NCBI RefSeq assembly: GCF_014193255.1
Contig: NZ_JACHZB010000004.1
Coordinates: forward strand, 310,001-374,000
Source of the DNA: Rhizobium sp. BK196
GTDB lineage: Bacteria; Pseudomonadota; Alphaproteobacteria; Rhizobiales; Rhizobiaceae
Direction: 5' to 3'
Length of the DNA: 64,000 nt
Shown: piece after piece, positions 49,249 through 58,507 of the stretch
Position numbering within the stretch: position 1 is the first letter of the stretch
How the letters are laid out: each line of letters starts with the position of its first letter
Made by a program: the position numbers and the translations under genes
The notes under the pieces: generated by a model
Database searches by the model: none
What the model saw: the letters and a program-made list of their open reading frames with translations, nothing else
Told to the model about the DNA's origin: nothing

Positions 49249-49956
49249 TTAGCCGGTAATCTTCTTCAGGAAATCAGCAAGATCGTCGGTGACGAAATCG
49301 ATGTGATCGTCCTCGCCGCTCGTTTTCTCCCACCATTCCACGACCGTCTCTTCCAGATTGCGCGGGACGAGCAGAACCGTCTGCATGCCGAGAGCCTTCG
49401 GCACGGTGAGATTACGCGGCAGGTCCTCGAACATCGCAGCCTTGCCTGTCTCGACCTGCTTCAGCGCCGTGAACTTGTCATAGGTCGCCTGCGCCGGCTT
49501 CGGCAGGTAATCGGCCGCAACAATATCGAAAATGTCGTCGAAATGGTCGAGAATGCCGAGTGCGCCTGCCGTCGCCTGTGCATGCCGGACGCTGCCGTTG
49601 GTGAAGATGAACTTGCGCCCAGGAAGGGCCTTGATGGCTTCCGCGAGTTCCGGCTGCGGGGTCAGCGCCGAATAGTCGATCGCATGCGCCTTTTCGAGGA
49701 AGTCGTTGGGATCCACCCCATGATGGATCATCAGCCCCTGCAGCGTCGTGCCGTGATCGAGATAATATTGCTTCTGCAGCTTGCGGGCCTCGCCATGCTC
49801 CATCTGCAGGAGCGTCGAGACATAGGCCGTCATGTTCTTGTCGATCTGCGCGAAGAGATTGACGTGATGCGGGTAGAGCGTGTTGTCGAGGTCGAAGACC
49901 CACTCGATCACATGCTCGAAATCGTTTTTGGTAGGCGTGCGGTCGATCTTTGTCAT
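49249..49956 (-). CDS. HAD-superfamily hydrolase, pyrimidine 5'-nucleotidase type
   Basis: A 235-residue HAD-family phosphatase. Motif I is VFDLDNTLYPHHVNLF with nucleophile D22 and acid/base D24, motif II is FTNGSVRHA, and the C-terminal half has PKPAQATYDKF and MFEDLPRNLTVPKALGM for motifs III and IV. This matches the SDT1/PHM8-like pyrimidine 5'-nucleotidase group common in rhizobia. The substrate is inferred from family. It is divergent from ada. Confidence 0.92.
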   Translation of the reverse strand: MTKIDRTPTKNDFEHVIEWVFDLDNTLYPHHVNLFAQIDKNMTAYVSTLLQMEHGEARKLQKQYYLDHGTTLQGLMIHHGVDPNDFLEKAHAIDYSALTPQPELAEAIKALPGRKFIFTNGSVRHAQATAGALGILDHFDDIFDIVAADYLPKPAQATYDKFTALKQVETGKAAMFEDLPRNLTVPKALGMQTVLLVPRNLEETVVEWWEKTSGEDDHIDFVTDDLADFLKKITG

Positions 49957-50059
49957 AGCAGCCTTTATGGCATGGTCGCGGCGTCGAGAAAATCACCAAG
50001 AGAAAATAGACGCCCGATTTTCGGCGGACGGCTGATGCGCGAGGTGCTAGAAAGCGGAC

Positions 50060-51130
50060 ATGTTTTTCGAACGCCCCAACGACGACACGCTCTATGATGC
50101 CCTGATCGCGCGCAGTGCGGATTATGAGGGCCAGGCCTATGTATGCGTAAAGACGACGGGCATCTTCTGCCGTCTGACCTGTCCGGCGCGTAAACCGAAG
50201 CGTGAAAACACCATCTTCTTCGATACGATCGCCGCTTGCATGCATTCCGGTTTCCGACCGTGCCAGCGCTGCAAGCCGCTGGAGCAGCCCGGTCGCGAAC
50301 CAATCGTCGACATGTTGCTGGCGCGGCTCGACAGCGAACCGGAAGTCCGTTGGACCGAAGATGAACTTGTGCGCCGGGGATATGATCCATCGACCGTCCG
50401 CCGCGCTTTCAAACGAGCGCTCGGCATGACCTTCCACGATATCGTCCGCTATCGCCGGCTTGGCGAGGCCGCGCGGCAGATCGCCGATGGTGCGCGTGTC
50501 ATCGATGCGCAGCTCGACGCGGGATATGAATCGCCAAGCGGTTTCCGGGCGGCCTTCCAGCGGCTGGTCGGCAAAGCGCCGGCGCTCTCTCAGAACCGCG
50601 AACTGCTCTTTGCCGATTGGTTCGATACGCCGCTCGGGCCGATGGTGGCAGTCGCCGACAAGGCGCATCTGCATCTCCTCGAATTTCACGACCGCAAGGC
50701 TTTGCCGACCGAACTCGAAGCCCTGCAGAAGCGTGTCCGTTCCTCGGTCGCGATCGGCCGCACGCCGGTTATCGACCAGATCGAGGCGGAAATCAGGGAC
50801 TATTTCGAAGGGCGGCTAACCACCTTCAAGACGCCGCTGGCGCTTGGCGGCACGCCTTTCGAAAAACATGTCTGGGCAAAGCTCGTTGACATTCCGATTG
50901 GCCAGACGCGCGCCTATGGCGATCTCGCAAGAGAGATGGAAAGGCCGGAGGTGGTGCGTGCCGTCGGCCGCGCCAACGGCGCCAATCAGCTCGCGATCAT
51001 CGTGCCCTGCCATCGCATCCTCGGCGCGGACGGGTCGCTGACGGGTTACGGGGGCGGGCTTTGGCGCAAGCAATGGCTGCTTCGGCACGAGGAAAAGATG
51101 AGTGCACAGAAGATGGAGAGGACAGCATGA
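50060..51130 (+). CDS. ada: Ada: methylphosphotriester-sensing regulator and O6-methylguanine-DNA methyltransferase
   Basis: Full-length Ada of 356 residues. The N-terminal zinc domain has the four cysteines C37, C41, C68 and C71 (FCRLTC, PCQRC), one of which accepts a methyl from DNA phosphotriesters and turns Ada into an activator. An AraC-type helix-turn-helix follows (STVRRAFKRALGMTFHDIVRYRR), then the O6-MGMT domain with active-site C317 in IVPCHRILG. The stop overlaps the start of the next gene by 4 bp, so the isocitrate-lyase-like gene is probably part of the alkylation response. Confidence 0.96.
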   Translation: MFFERPNDDTLYDALIARSADYEGQAYVCVKTTGIFCRLTCPARKPKRENTIFFDTIAACMHSGFRPCQRCKPLEQPGREPIVDMLLARLDSEPEVRWTEDELVRRGYDPSTVRRAFKRALGMTFHDIVRYRRLGEAARQIADGARVIDAQLDAGYESPSGFRAAFQRLVGKAPALSQNRELLFADWFDTPLGPMVAVADKAHLHLLEFHDRKALPTELEALQKRVRSSVAIGRTPVIDQIEAEIRDYFEGRLTTFKTPLALGGTPFEKHVWAKLVDIPIGQTRAYGDLAREMERPEVVRAVGRANGANQLAIIVPCHRILGADGSLTGYGGGLWRKQWLLRHEEKMSAQKMERTA

Positions 51131-51897
51131 ACCAGATTGAGAAAGCCGAGCTTTTCGGCAAGCTGCATCGCAAGGGCACACCTGTCATTCTGTACAATAT
51201 CTGGGATGCCGGAACGGCCAGGGCTGTGACGGAGGCCGGAGCAAAGGCCCTTGCGACCGGAAGTTGGTCCGTCGCGGCCGCCCATGGTTATGGCGATGGC
51301 CAAAAGCTGCCGATGGACGTGCTGATCGAGACCGCCCGCTCGATCACCACAGTCAACGACTTGCCGCTTTCGGTGGATTTCGAAGGCGGCTATTCGACGG
51401 AACCGTCCGGTGCCGCGGCCAATGTCGCAAAGCTGATCGATGCAGGCGCTGTCGGGATCAATTTCGAGGATCAAAAGGTAGGCGAAGCTGGCCTCCATCC
51501 CATCGAAGCGCAGGCAGCACGCATCCGCGCCATCAGGGAAATGGCCGAGGGAAAGGGCATCAACTTCTTCATCAATGCCCGCACTGACCTCTTCCTGCAG
51601 GAAGGCGACGGCTCCAAGCATGCAGGGCTGGTCGATGCAGCGATCGAGCGCGGCAGGGCCTATGCGGCGGCAGGCGCCAGCGGCTTCTTCGTCCCCGGCC
51701 TCATCGAGCCGGCTTTGATCGAGAAGGTCTGCGCGGCATCCACGCTGCCGGTCAACATCATGATGAAGACTGGTGCGCCGGATCCGGCGGCTCTTGCAAG
51801 GCTCGGCGTCTCGCGCATCAGCTATGGTCCCGGACCCTATCGGGTCATGATGGAAAAGCTGAAGGAAGCCGCGGCCGCGATCTATTCGGCGGTCTGA
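51127..51897 (+). CDS. Isocitrate lyase/PEP mutase family protein
   Basis: A 256-residue alpha/beta-barrel of the ICL/PEPM superfamily. LYNIWDAGTARAVTEAG at the start, LSVDFEGGYS with the metal-binding Asp, GINFEDQKVGE and NARTDLFL are superfamily blocks. The Cys-containing catalytic loop of true isocitrate and methylisocitrate lyases (KKCGH) is absent, so it is a PEP-mutase-like or oxaloacetate-hydrolase-like member of unknown substrate. The ATG sits in the ada stop (ATGA) with GGAGAGGA upstream. Its 3' end overlaps the convergent LysR gene by 16 bp. Confidence 0.88.
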   Translation: MNQIEKAELFGKLHRKGTPVILYNIWDAGTARAVTEAGAKALATGSWSVAAAHGYGDGQKLPMDVLIETARSITTVNDLPLSVDFEGGYSTEPSGAAANVAKLIDAGAVGINFEDQKVGEAGLHPIEAQAARIRAIREMAEGKGINFFINARTDLFLQEGDGSKHAGLVDAAIERGRAYAAAGASGFFVPGLIEPALIEKVCAASTLPVNIMMKTGAPDPAALARLGVSRISYGPGPYRVMMEKLKEAAAAIYSAV

Positions 51898-52799
51898 TTG
51901 TTGTTGGCCAAGCTTTTCTGCGTGGCGATGGCCTGAGCTGTGAAATTTCGAATGATGGAAGAGCGCTCGTCGCGTCGGGTGGCGAGCGCCAGCCGTGCCG
52001 CAGGTGCTTCGCCCGCAATTGCAATGTAGCGAACGCCGGGGACATTGATCTTCGCCATTTCCGTCGGCACGATCGAGACGCCGAGACCAACTGCGACAAA
52101 GCTCGCGATCGAGGTGATCTGCGGCGCCGACTGGGCCAGCTGCGGTTCAAATCCCGCTCGCCGGCATGCGGCGATTATGTCGTCGAAGAAGCCGGCACCT
52201 GCCTCGCGTGGAAAAAGGACGAAGCTCTCGCCGGCCAGCGCGTCGAGGCGCAATGTCTGCGCCTCCGACAGCGGATGTCTTTCCGGCAGCACGATGATCA
52301 TCGGATCTTCGGCCCGCAGCCGACATCGAACCTGAAGCCCATCGCCGCTGCCCGGACGGATAAAGACTGCGTCGAGTTCGTCCCTTTCGAGCCTCTCCAG
52401 CAGTTGCGCAGTGGGCGCTTCCTCAAGGCTGAATTCGACGGCCGCATATTTCTCGCGGAAGGCATTCACGATGGCTGGTACGACCGGATTGAAGACTGCT
52501 GAGCTGGTGTAGCCGACCCGGATCCGCCCGCTCTGGCCGCGCGCCGCGCGGATAGCGGATTGTTTGGCCTGTTCCGCCTGAAGCAAAATCGCCCGGGCCT
52601 CCGGCAGAAAAGCCTTGCCTGCCTCCGTCAGTTCCGCACCGTTCGACAGGCGGCGGAAAAGGGCCGCACCAATCTCGTTTTCAAGATCACGTATCTGATT
52701 GCTGAGCGGCGGCTGGCCGATGCCAACTTTCCGTGCGGCGCGCGTGAAATTGAGCTCTTCTGCGACGGCCATGAAATAACGAAGATGACGAAGCTCCAT
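51882..52799 (-). CDS. LysR-family transcriptional regulator
   Basis: A 305-residue LysR regulator. The N-terminal winged helix-turn-helix is MELRHLRYFMAVAEELNFTRAARKVGIGQPPLSNQIRDLE, split here as RAARKVGIGQPPLSNQIRDL for the recognition part. A substrate-binding domain with RIRVGYTSSAVFNPVVPAIV follows. The overall style is that of aromatic-catabolism regulators such as CatR or BenM, though no such genes are adjacent. It is divergent from the SDR gene, the likely regulated target, across 119 bp. Confidence 0.93.
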   Translation of the reverse strand: MELRHLRYFMAVAEELNFTRAARKVGIGQPPLSNQIRDLENEIGAALFRRLSNGAELTEAGKAFLPEARAILLQAEQAKQSAIRAARGQSGRIRVGYTSSAVFNPVVPAIVNAFREKYAAVEFSLEEAPTAQLLERLERDELDAVFIRPGSGDGLQVRCRLRAEDPMIIVLPERHPLSEAQTLRLDALAGESFVLFPREAGAGFFDDIIAACRRAGFEPQLAQSAPQITSIASFVAVGLGVSIVPTEMAKINVPGVRYIAIAGEAPAARLALATRRDERSSIIRNFTAQAIATQKSLANNNQTAE

Positions 52800-52918
52800 G
52801 TGATACTTTTAAGATATCGCCTTCACCTGCGCAATATATTGGAACTATCGCTTCTGGCCGCCACATGACGAGGAGAGCCGTTTTGCATGTTGCAGCGGCA
52901 TCAGGACGGGAGTTCACG

Positions 52919-53764
52919 ATGAGTTCGATGGAAAAGCAGTTTCTCATTACCGGTGTCAGTTCAGGCTTTGGTCGTGCCTTTGCGCAGGCTGCGTTGGAAA
53001 AGGGCCACCGCGTGGTGGGAACCGTGAGGAATGCGGAAGCCGCAGCTCTGTTCGAGAGCCTGGCTCCCGGTCGCACAACGGCGGTTCGCCTCGACGTTAC
53101 CGATATCGAGGCAATCGGACCGGCCGTTGCTGGTATCGAAGAAACAATCGGTTCGGTGGACGTCCTCATCAACAATGCCGGTTATGGGCATGAAGGGACT
53201 TTGGAGGAATCGCCGATTGAGGAAATGCGCCGGCAATTCGAGGTCAATGTCTTTGGCGCCGTTGGAATGATGAAGGCCGTTCTGCCGTTCATGCGCCGGC
53301 GGCGGGCCGGCCACATCATCAACATCACATCGATGGGCGGGTTCATCACCATGCCGGGCATCGCCTATTATTGCGGCAGCAAATTTGCGCTCGAAGGCAT
53401 CAGCGAGGTTCTGGCAAAGGAAGTGAAGGCGTTTGGCATCGCAGTCACCGCGGTGGCTCCTGGCTCATTCCGCACCGACTGGGCGGGACGATCGATGATC
53501 CGCTCCGACAGGAGCATTTCCGACTATGATGCGATCTTCGATCCCATCCGCAGGGCACGCCAGGAAAAGAGCGGCAAACAGGCAGGTGATCCTCGCAAGG
53601 CAGCCGCCGCCGTGCTGGCACTGGTCGAGGCTGAAGATCCGCCGGTCCATCTCTTGCTCGGCGCCGATGCGCTGGCGCTTGTTCGCGACAAGCTGAAGAG
53701 CCTGAATTCGGAAATTGTTGCCTGGGAAGATCTGACGCTCTCGACAAACTTTGTCGAAACATAA
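52919..53764 (+). CDS. Short-chain dehydrogenase/reductase
   Basis: A 281-residue classical SDR. The NAD(P) motif TGVSSGFGRA (Gly at 12, 16, 18), NNAG at 86-89, S138, and Y151-x3-K155 of the catalytic set are all present. The C-terminal half (LLLGADALALVRDKLKSLNSE) is typical of rhizobial oxidoreductases of unknown substrate. An NADP preference is plausible but not proved. The start at 52919 has GGGAG 6 bp upstream. The divergent LysR gene may control it, and a terminator follows directly. Confidence 0.93.
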   Translation: MSSMEKQFLITGVSSGFGRAFAQAALEKGHRVVGTVRNAEAAALFESLAPGRTTAVRLDVTDIEAIGPAVAGIEETIGSVDVLINNAGYGHEGTLEESPIEEMRRQFEVNVFGAVGMMKAVLPFMRRRRAGHIINITSMGGFITMPGIAYYCGSKFALEGISEVLAKEVKAFGIAVTAVAPGSFRTDWAGRSMIRSDRSISDYDAIFDPIRRARQEKSGKQAGDPRKAAAAVLALVEAEDPPVHLLLGADALALVRDKLKSLNSEIVAWEDLTLSTNFVET

Positions 53765-53765
53765 G

Positions 53766-53790
53766 AAAGGCGCCCGCAAGGGCGCCTTTT
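53766..53790. terminator. Rho-independent terminator between the SDR gene and argB
   Basis: Stem AAAGGCGCCC (53766-53775) and GGGCGCCTTT (53780-53789) with a GCAA loop and a following T. It lies between convergent genes and has A- and T-runs on both sides, so it can serve both. Confidence 0.9.
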
Positions 53791-53793
53791 CGA

Positions 53794-54681
53794 TCAGGGA
53801 ACGATCAGTGTGCCGACGCCGTGCTCGGTGAAGATTTCGAGCAACACCGAATGGGCCGTCTTGCCGTTGAGGATAACAACACCCTGCACGCCGGCCTTTA
53901 TGGCATCGATGCAGGTCTCGACCTTCGGGATCATGCCGCCGGAAATCGTGCCATCGGCAATCAGCGCATGCGCTTCGGCAACAGAAAGCTCCTTTATGAG
54001 CTTGCCCTGCTTATCGAGAACGCCGGGCACATCCGTCAGAAATAGCAGGCGCGTGGCGTTCAGCGCGCCGGCGATCGCGCCAGCGAAGGTGTCGGCGTTG
54101 ATGTTGTAGGTCGCGCCGTCGCGGCCCGGAGCGACCGGCGCAATGACCGGGATCATCTCGGAGCGGGCAAGAAGGTCGAGCAGCGTACGGTCGACTTCGA
54201 CCACTTCGCCCACGAAACCGAGATCGAGAACGCGCTCGATGTTGGAATCCGGATCCTTGACGGTCTTGCGCGCCTTTTCGGCGAAGACCATGTTACCGTC
54301 CTTGCCGCAGAGGCCGATCGCCCATTCGCCGGTCTGGTTGATCAGCGCGACGATTTCCTTGTTGATCGAGCCGGCGAGTACCATCTCGACGATCTCGACC
54401 GTCTTCTGGTCGGTAACGCGCAACCCGCCTTCGAATTTGGATTCGATACCCATCTTCGTCAGCATCGCGCCGATCTGTGGGCCGCCGCCATGGACGACGA
54501 TCGGGTTGACGCCGGACTGCTTCAATAGTGCGATATCGCTGGCGAAGGCCTTGCCGAGCTCGGGATTGCCCATGGCATGGCCACCATACTTCACGACGAC
54601 CGTCTTGTTTTCGTAGCGCTGCATGAAGGGCAGCGCCTGTGCGAGAAGACGTGCTTGGATTTCGCTTTCGGACTCGTTCAT
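53794..54681 (-). CDS. argB: Acetylglutamate kinase
   Basis: ArgB phosphorylates N-acetylglutamate in arginine synthesis. The 295-residue amino-acid kinase has [11 protein letters not shown] (phosphate-binding Lys and Gly-rich loop), [11 protein letters not shown] and the C-terminal block [24 protein letters not shown] sequence ([20 protein letters not shown]). Length is usual. It sits downstream of the engB-yidC set but is separated from engB by the anti-sigma and sigma-relic genes on the other strand, an insertion into the usual engB-argB order. Confidence 0.96.
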   Translation of the reverse strand: MNESESEIQARLLAQALPFMQRYENKTVVVKYGGHAMGNPELGKAFASDIALLKQSGVNPIVVHGGGPQIGAMLTKMGIESKFEGGLRVTDQKTVEIVEMVLAGSINKEIVALINQTGEWAIGLCGKDGNMVFAEKARKTVKDPDSNIERVLDLGFVGEVVEVDRTLLDLLARSEMIPVIAPVAPGRDGATYNINADTFAGAIAGALNATRLLFLTDVPGVLDKQGKLIKELSVAEAHALIADGTISGGMIPKVETCIDAIKAGVQGVVILNGKTAHSVLLEIFTEHGVGTLIVP

Positions 54682-54835
54682 GGGGGACCCCGCAGAATTG
54701 ATCGCGGCCTTTTATCTCAAGTTTTTGACAGATGGAATAATCCGGCACGCAATAGTTTTTCGTATCTAAGGCCGACCTGGGACCTGCCAGTTCATATTGA
54801 AACGTTTGAGCTCGAAATCGTTCACTCGAGGCGAC

Positions 54836-55130
54836 ATGACTGGCGATTTGCAGATTTAACCGGCCGCGTGGTGCGCGGCGACCGCAAGGCGCTCGATTTT
54901 TCCAATGACGGTTCCGATCCTGAAGCGCAAGTCGTGATTAATGATGAGGAAAGGCGGATTGACACCTGCATGGAAGAGTTGGAAGCTGGTCGTGCGGTCG
55001 CGGTGAAACGGGCTTATGTCGAAGGACTAAGCTCTCAGGAACTGGCCGATCAGTTTGGTGTCCCGCTGAATACGATGCGGACATGGCTAAGAGCAGCCTG
55101 CTGAAACTGAGAGAGTGCATGGAACGATGA
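54836..55130 (+). pseudogene. Degraded ECF-type RNA polymerase sigma factor gene
   Basis: About 295 bp are left of a gene usually near 550 bp. An ATG at 54836 with GAGGCG upstream begins the expected N-terminus, but a one-base loss near 54847 shifts into DLTGRVVRGDRKALDF, which matches the first helix of such sigma factors. The sequence then jumps to SNDGSDPEAQ, leaving out region 2 and the linker (about 90 residues). Region 4 follows: RIDTCMEELEAGRAVAVKRA and LSSQELADQFGVPLNTMRTW. A second one-base loss near 55092 gives an early stop at 55104; in the restored frame the tail LLKLRECMER ends in TGA overlapping the anti-sigma ATG. No functional sigma could be made. Confidence 0.8.
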
Positions 55131-55846
55131 CATCGCCCGACAAAAGCAAGGGAGACCGCTCCCGGGATGAGGTTCTTGCCGGCGAATATGTGCTGGGCGT
55201 CCTCTCCCTTCAGGATCGCAGGATCGTTGAGGAGCGCATGCGCCGTGACCGGCCGTTTGCCGCCATCGTCAGTCGCTGGGAGGTCAACCTCTCCAGCTTC
55301 AACGACGAATATGGCACGGCTGCTTCGAACCGCGAGACCTTCAAGCAGATCGAGGCGCGCCTCTTCGCCGATGCAGAAAGTGCGCCGCGCCTTTCGTACG
55401 GGCTATGGAATTCCGCCGTTTTCTGGCGCTCGCTGACATTTGCCTCGCTCGCGGTCACCCTGGGCGTCATCGCCTTTGCTTCCGGTCTCGTGCCCCAGCC
55501 TCCGGCATCGCCGCCGCTGGTGGCGAACCTCTCGGGACAGAACAGTCAGGTCAATCTGACGGCTTTCTACGAAATCCAGAGTGGCCGATTGAAGATCGTG
55601 CCGGTTGCGGCCGGCAAGCCGGAGGAGAAATCCCTGGAGCTCTGGCTCGTGCCGGGTAGCGGAACGCCCCGTTCTCTCGGCGTTTTCCAACCGGGCATGA
55701 ATGGTGAACTGATCATCCCGACCGGTATGCGCAGCCAGATTTCCGATGGCGCGACGCTGGCCGTCAGCCTGGAGCCGTTCGGTGGTTCGCTCACACACCA
55801 GCCGTCAGGCCCGATCATCGCCAGCGGGCCGATCCACAGGCCGTAA
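55127..55846 (+). CDS. RskA-type transmembrane anti-sigma factor
   Basis: A 239-residue anti-sigma factor. The N-terminal sigma-binding part (EVLAGEYVLGVLSLQDRRIV) lacks the zinc HxxxCxxC motif, as in the RskA/ChrL-like group. One membrane helix lies at about 101-122. The periplasmic C-terminal domain is the anti-sigma-K type (EKSLELWLVPGSGTPRSLGVF). The ATG lies in the ATGA that would end the sigma gene, the normal coupled arrangement. The reading frame is intact although its cognate sigma gene upstream is broken, so it is presumably orphaned. Confidence 0.92.
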   Translation: MTSPDKSKGDRSRDEVLAGEYVLGVLSLQDRRIVEERMRRDRPFAAIVSRWEVNLSSFNDEYGTAASNRETFKQIEARLFADAESAPRLSYGLWNSAVFWRSLTFASLAVTLGVIAFASGLVPQPPASPPLVANLSGQNSQVNLTAFYEIQSGRLKIVPVAAGKPEEKSLELWLVPGSGTPRSLGVFQPGMNGELIIPTGMRSQISDGATLAVSLEPFGGSLTHQPSGPIIASGPIHRP

Positions 55847-55929
55847 ACGAAGATCTGTTCCTAAAACTCTTCTGCAGCGCCTCCGCGATTGCCGATATCC
55901 GGGCAGACCAGCGGCTTCGAAGCGCCTCT

Positions 55930-56583
55930 TTACTTCCAGTTGCTGACGCCGACTGTTTCGGCAATCGCCTGCCGCAGTTCGTCCAATCCTTCGTTCTTCT
56001 CCGAGGAGGTCGAAAGCACGGCCGGATAGGCGGCAGGGCGCTTGCGGATCTTTTCCGATGTTTCGGCAACCAGCTTCGGCACCGCAGGCGCCTTGATCTT
56101 GTCCGTCTTCGTCAGCACGATTTGGTAGGAGACGGCCGCCTTGTCGAGCAGCGTCAGCACGTCGTCATCATTCTTCTTGATGCCGTGGCGGCTGTCGATC
56201 AGCACATAGACACGCTTCAGCGTCGAGCGGCCGCGCAGATAGTCGAAGACGAGCTTCGTCCAGTTGTCCACCTGCTCCTTCGGCGCCTGTGCATAGCCAT
56301 AGCCAGGCATGTCGACCAGCGCCATCGGCGGCAGGTCGTCGCCCTCGCCGGAATAGCCGTCGGGAACGAAGTAGTTGAGCTCTTGCGTCCGGCCCGGCGT
56401 ATTGGAGGTGCGCGCCAGACCTTTCTGGCCGACGAGCGCATTGATCAGCGATGATTTGCCGACGTTCGAACGGCCGGCGAAAGCGACTTCCAAGGGGCCT
56501 TCCGGCGGAAGGAACTTCATGGAAGGCACGCCGCGGATGAAGATCCAGGGGTGGCCGAAGAGCGGCTTTGCGATTTCAGTCAT
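55930..56583 (-). CDS. engB: Ribosome biogenesis GTPase EngB (YsxC/YihA)
   Basis: EngB is an essential GTPase for 50S assembly. The 217-residue protein has the P-loop GRSNVGKS at residues 37-44, the G2/G3 region [11 protein letters not shown] and [10 protein letters not shown], and the G4 motif TKTDK. Length is usual. It follows yidC on the minus strand in the conserved rpmH-rnpA-yidC-engB order, but the terminator at 56684 separates it from yidC. Its own promoter would have to lie in the 130-bp spacer. Confidence 0.97.
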   Translation of the reverse strand: MTEIAKPLFGHPWIFIRGVPSMKFLPPEGPLEVAFAGRSNVGKSSLINALVGQKGLARTSNTPGRTQELNYFVPDGYSGEGDDLPPMALVDMPGYGYAQAPKEQVDNWTKLVFDYLRGRSTLKRVYVLIDSRHGIKKNDDDVLTLLDKAAVSYQIVLTKTDKIKAPAVPKLVAETSEKIRKRPAAYPAVLSTSSEKNEGLDELRQAIAETVGVSNWK

Positions 56584-56683
56584 GCGAGTTCTGCAATCTC
56601 CGGGTCAGGAATGAAACCGGCTTCGTGTTTTTGAGGTGGGTTGTCAAGGTTTCGTCTGGCTCGGCCTTCTCGCAGCCCGAAAC

Positions 56684-56708
56684 AAAAAGCCCCGCCGGAG
56701 CGGGGCTT
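56684..56708 (-). terminator. Rho-independent terminator after yidC
   Basis: Read on the minus strand, the stem is AAGCCCCGC and GCGGGGCTT with a four-base loop, followed by a T-run. It lies 6 bp past the yidC stop and would end the rpmH-rnpA-yidC transcript before engB. Confidence 0.9.
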
Positions 56709-56713
56709 CTCGA

Positions 56714-58507
56714 CTATTTGGATGGTGCCGGTTTTCGCTTGAACAGGCTCTTCAGATTGGCGAAGAGCTCTACTTTCACGCCGTGACGCTTCATGATGAC
56801 CGACTGCTGGATGACCGAAAGCGTGTTGTTCCAGGCCCAGTAGATCACGAGGCCCGCCGGGAAGCTTGCTAGCATGAACGTGAAGACAAGCGGCATCCAG
56901 TTGAAGATCATGGCCTGCGTCGGATCGGGCGGGGTCGGGTTCATGCGCATCTGGAAGAACATGGTGACACCCATGATCAGCGGCCAGACGCCGAGATGGA
57001 GGAAGGTCGGAGCTTCGAACGGCAGCAGGCCGAAAAGGTTGACGATCGTCGTCGGATCCGGCGCTGAAAGATCCTTGATCCAGCCGAAGAACGGAGCGTG
57101 GCGCATTTCGATGGTGATGTAAATCACCTTGTAGAGCGAGAAGAAGATCGGGATTTGCAGGGCCACCGGCCAGCAGCCGGCGATCGGATTGATCTTCTCT
57201 TCCTTGTAGAGCTGCATCGTCGCCTGCTGCAGGCCCATGCGGTCGTCGCCGAATTTCGCCTTCAGCTCTTCCATCTTCGGCTGCATGCGCTTCATGTTCG
57301 CCATCGAAGCATACTGCTTGCTGGCGAGCGGGAAGAACAACGCCTTGACGACGATGGTCGTGCAGAGGATTGCGACACCGAAATTGCCGAAGTAGCGGAA
57401 GAAGAAATCCATCAGCTTGAACATCGGCTTGGTGATGAAATAGAACCAGCCCCAGTCGATCAGGCGGTCGAAGCGCGGGATGCTGTAGCTCGCTTCGTAA
57501 CCGTCGATGACCGGAACTTCCTTCGCACCGGCAAATACCAGGTTCTTGAGCTCGACCGATTGGCCGGGCGCCACCGTGACGGCGTCTTGCTTATAGTCCG
57601 CCTGGTAGCGCGGCTGCCCGTCGGTGAAATGTGAGAAGCGTGCGTCATAGGCTGCCTGCTGCGGCGGGACGATTGTAGCGGCCCAATATTTGTCAGTAAT
57701 ACCGAGCCAGCCGCCGGTGGATTTTGCCGGAGTAACGGCTTCCTTCTCAACCGCCGTATATTTGCTCTCGATCAGACCGTCGTCACCGATGACGCCGATG
57801 AAGCCTTCATGCAGAACGTAGACGGACGGCGTCGTCGGCTTGTTGTAGCGCGTCACGCGACCATAGGAGGAGAGCGAAACAGGCGCCTGGCCGGCATTCT
57901 GGATCTTGTCCGTGACCGTGAACATATAGCGCTCGTCGACGGAGATCGTGCGGGCAAAGGTAATGCCCTTGTCATTGGTGTAGGTCAGCGTGACAGGAGT
58001 CTTTTCGGTAAGCTTGGCGCCCTCCGGTGCGGTCCAGACGGTGGCTGGGCCGGGAACGGCGCCTGTCGTGTCGCTGCCGATATAACCGAGTTCGGTGAAG
58101 TAGCCGTCCTTGGTGTCGGCCGGCGAGAAAAGCGTGATGATCGGGCTCGAGTCGTCTACCGTCTCGTGATAGCCCTTGAGTTTCAGATCGTCGAGGCGGG
58201 CCCCGGCGAGGTTGATGGAGCCGGAGAGCGCCGCGGTGTCGATGACGACACGCGGGGTCTTTGCAAGTGCTTCTTCGCGGGTCGCGGTCGCTGCGGCCTG
58301 ACCCGACGGGGCGGCACCGTTCGTCTGGGCGCCCTGGCCGGTTGCTGCCGGTTGCTGCGTCTGCTCGGTCTGCTGTTGTGCCTTCTGGGCTTCCTGAGCC
58401 TTGCGCTGAGCTTCGATGCGCGGGTTCATATAGAGGAACTGCCAGCCAAGGACGATCAGCACCGAGAGAGCGATCGCAATGAAGTAATTGCGGTTGTTTT
58501 GCATCAT
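56714..58507 (-). CDS. yidC: Membrane protein insertase YidC
   Basis: YidC inserts and folds inner-membrane proteins, alone or with SecYEG. The 597-residue protein has an N-terminal membrane anchor (residues 7-25), an Ala/Gln/Pro-rich linker, the large periplasmic P1 domain, and the 60KD_IMP core from about 370, with [20 protein letters not shown], and the C-terminal basic tail FKRKPAPSK. The ATGATG start overlaps the rnpA stop by 1-4 bp, so translation is coupled; either methionine is possible. Confidence 0.98.
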   Translation of the reverse strand: MMQNNRNYFIAIALSVLIVLGWQFLYMNPRIEAQRKAQEAQKAQQQTEQTQQPAATGQGAQTNGAAPSGQAAATATREEALAKTPRVVIDTAALSGSINLAGARLDDLKLKGYHETVDDSSPIITLFSPADTKDGYFTELGYIGSDTTGAVPGPATVWTAPEGAKLTEKTPVTLTYTNDKGITFARTISVDERYMFTVTDKIQNAGQAPVSLSSYGRVTRYNKPTTPSVYVLHEGFIGVIGDDGLIESKYTAVEKEAVTPAKSTGGWLGITDKYWAATIVPPQQAAYDARFSHFTDGQPRYQADYKQDAVTVAPGQSVELKNLVFAGAKEVPVIDGYEASYSIPRFDRLIDWGWFYFITKPMFKLMDFFFRYFGNFGVAILCTTIVVKALFFPLASKQYASMANMKRMQPKMEELKAKFGDDRMGLQQATMQLYKEEKINPIAGCWPVALQIPIFFSLYKVIYITIEMRHAPFFGWIKDLSAPDPTTIVNLFGLLPFEAPTFLHLGVWPLIMGVTMFFQMRMNPTPPDPTQAMIFNWMPLVFTFMLASFPAGLVIYWAWNNTLSVIQQSVIMKRHGVKVELFANLKSLFKRKPAPSK

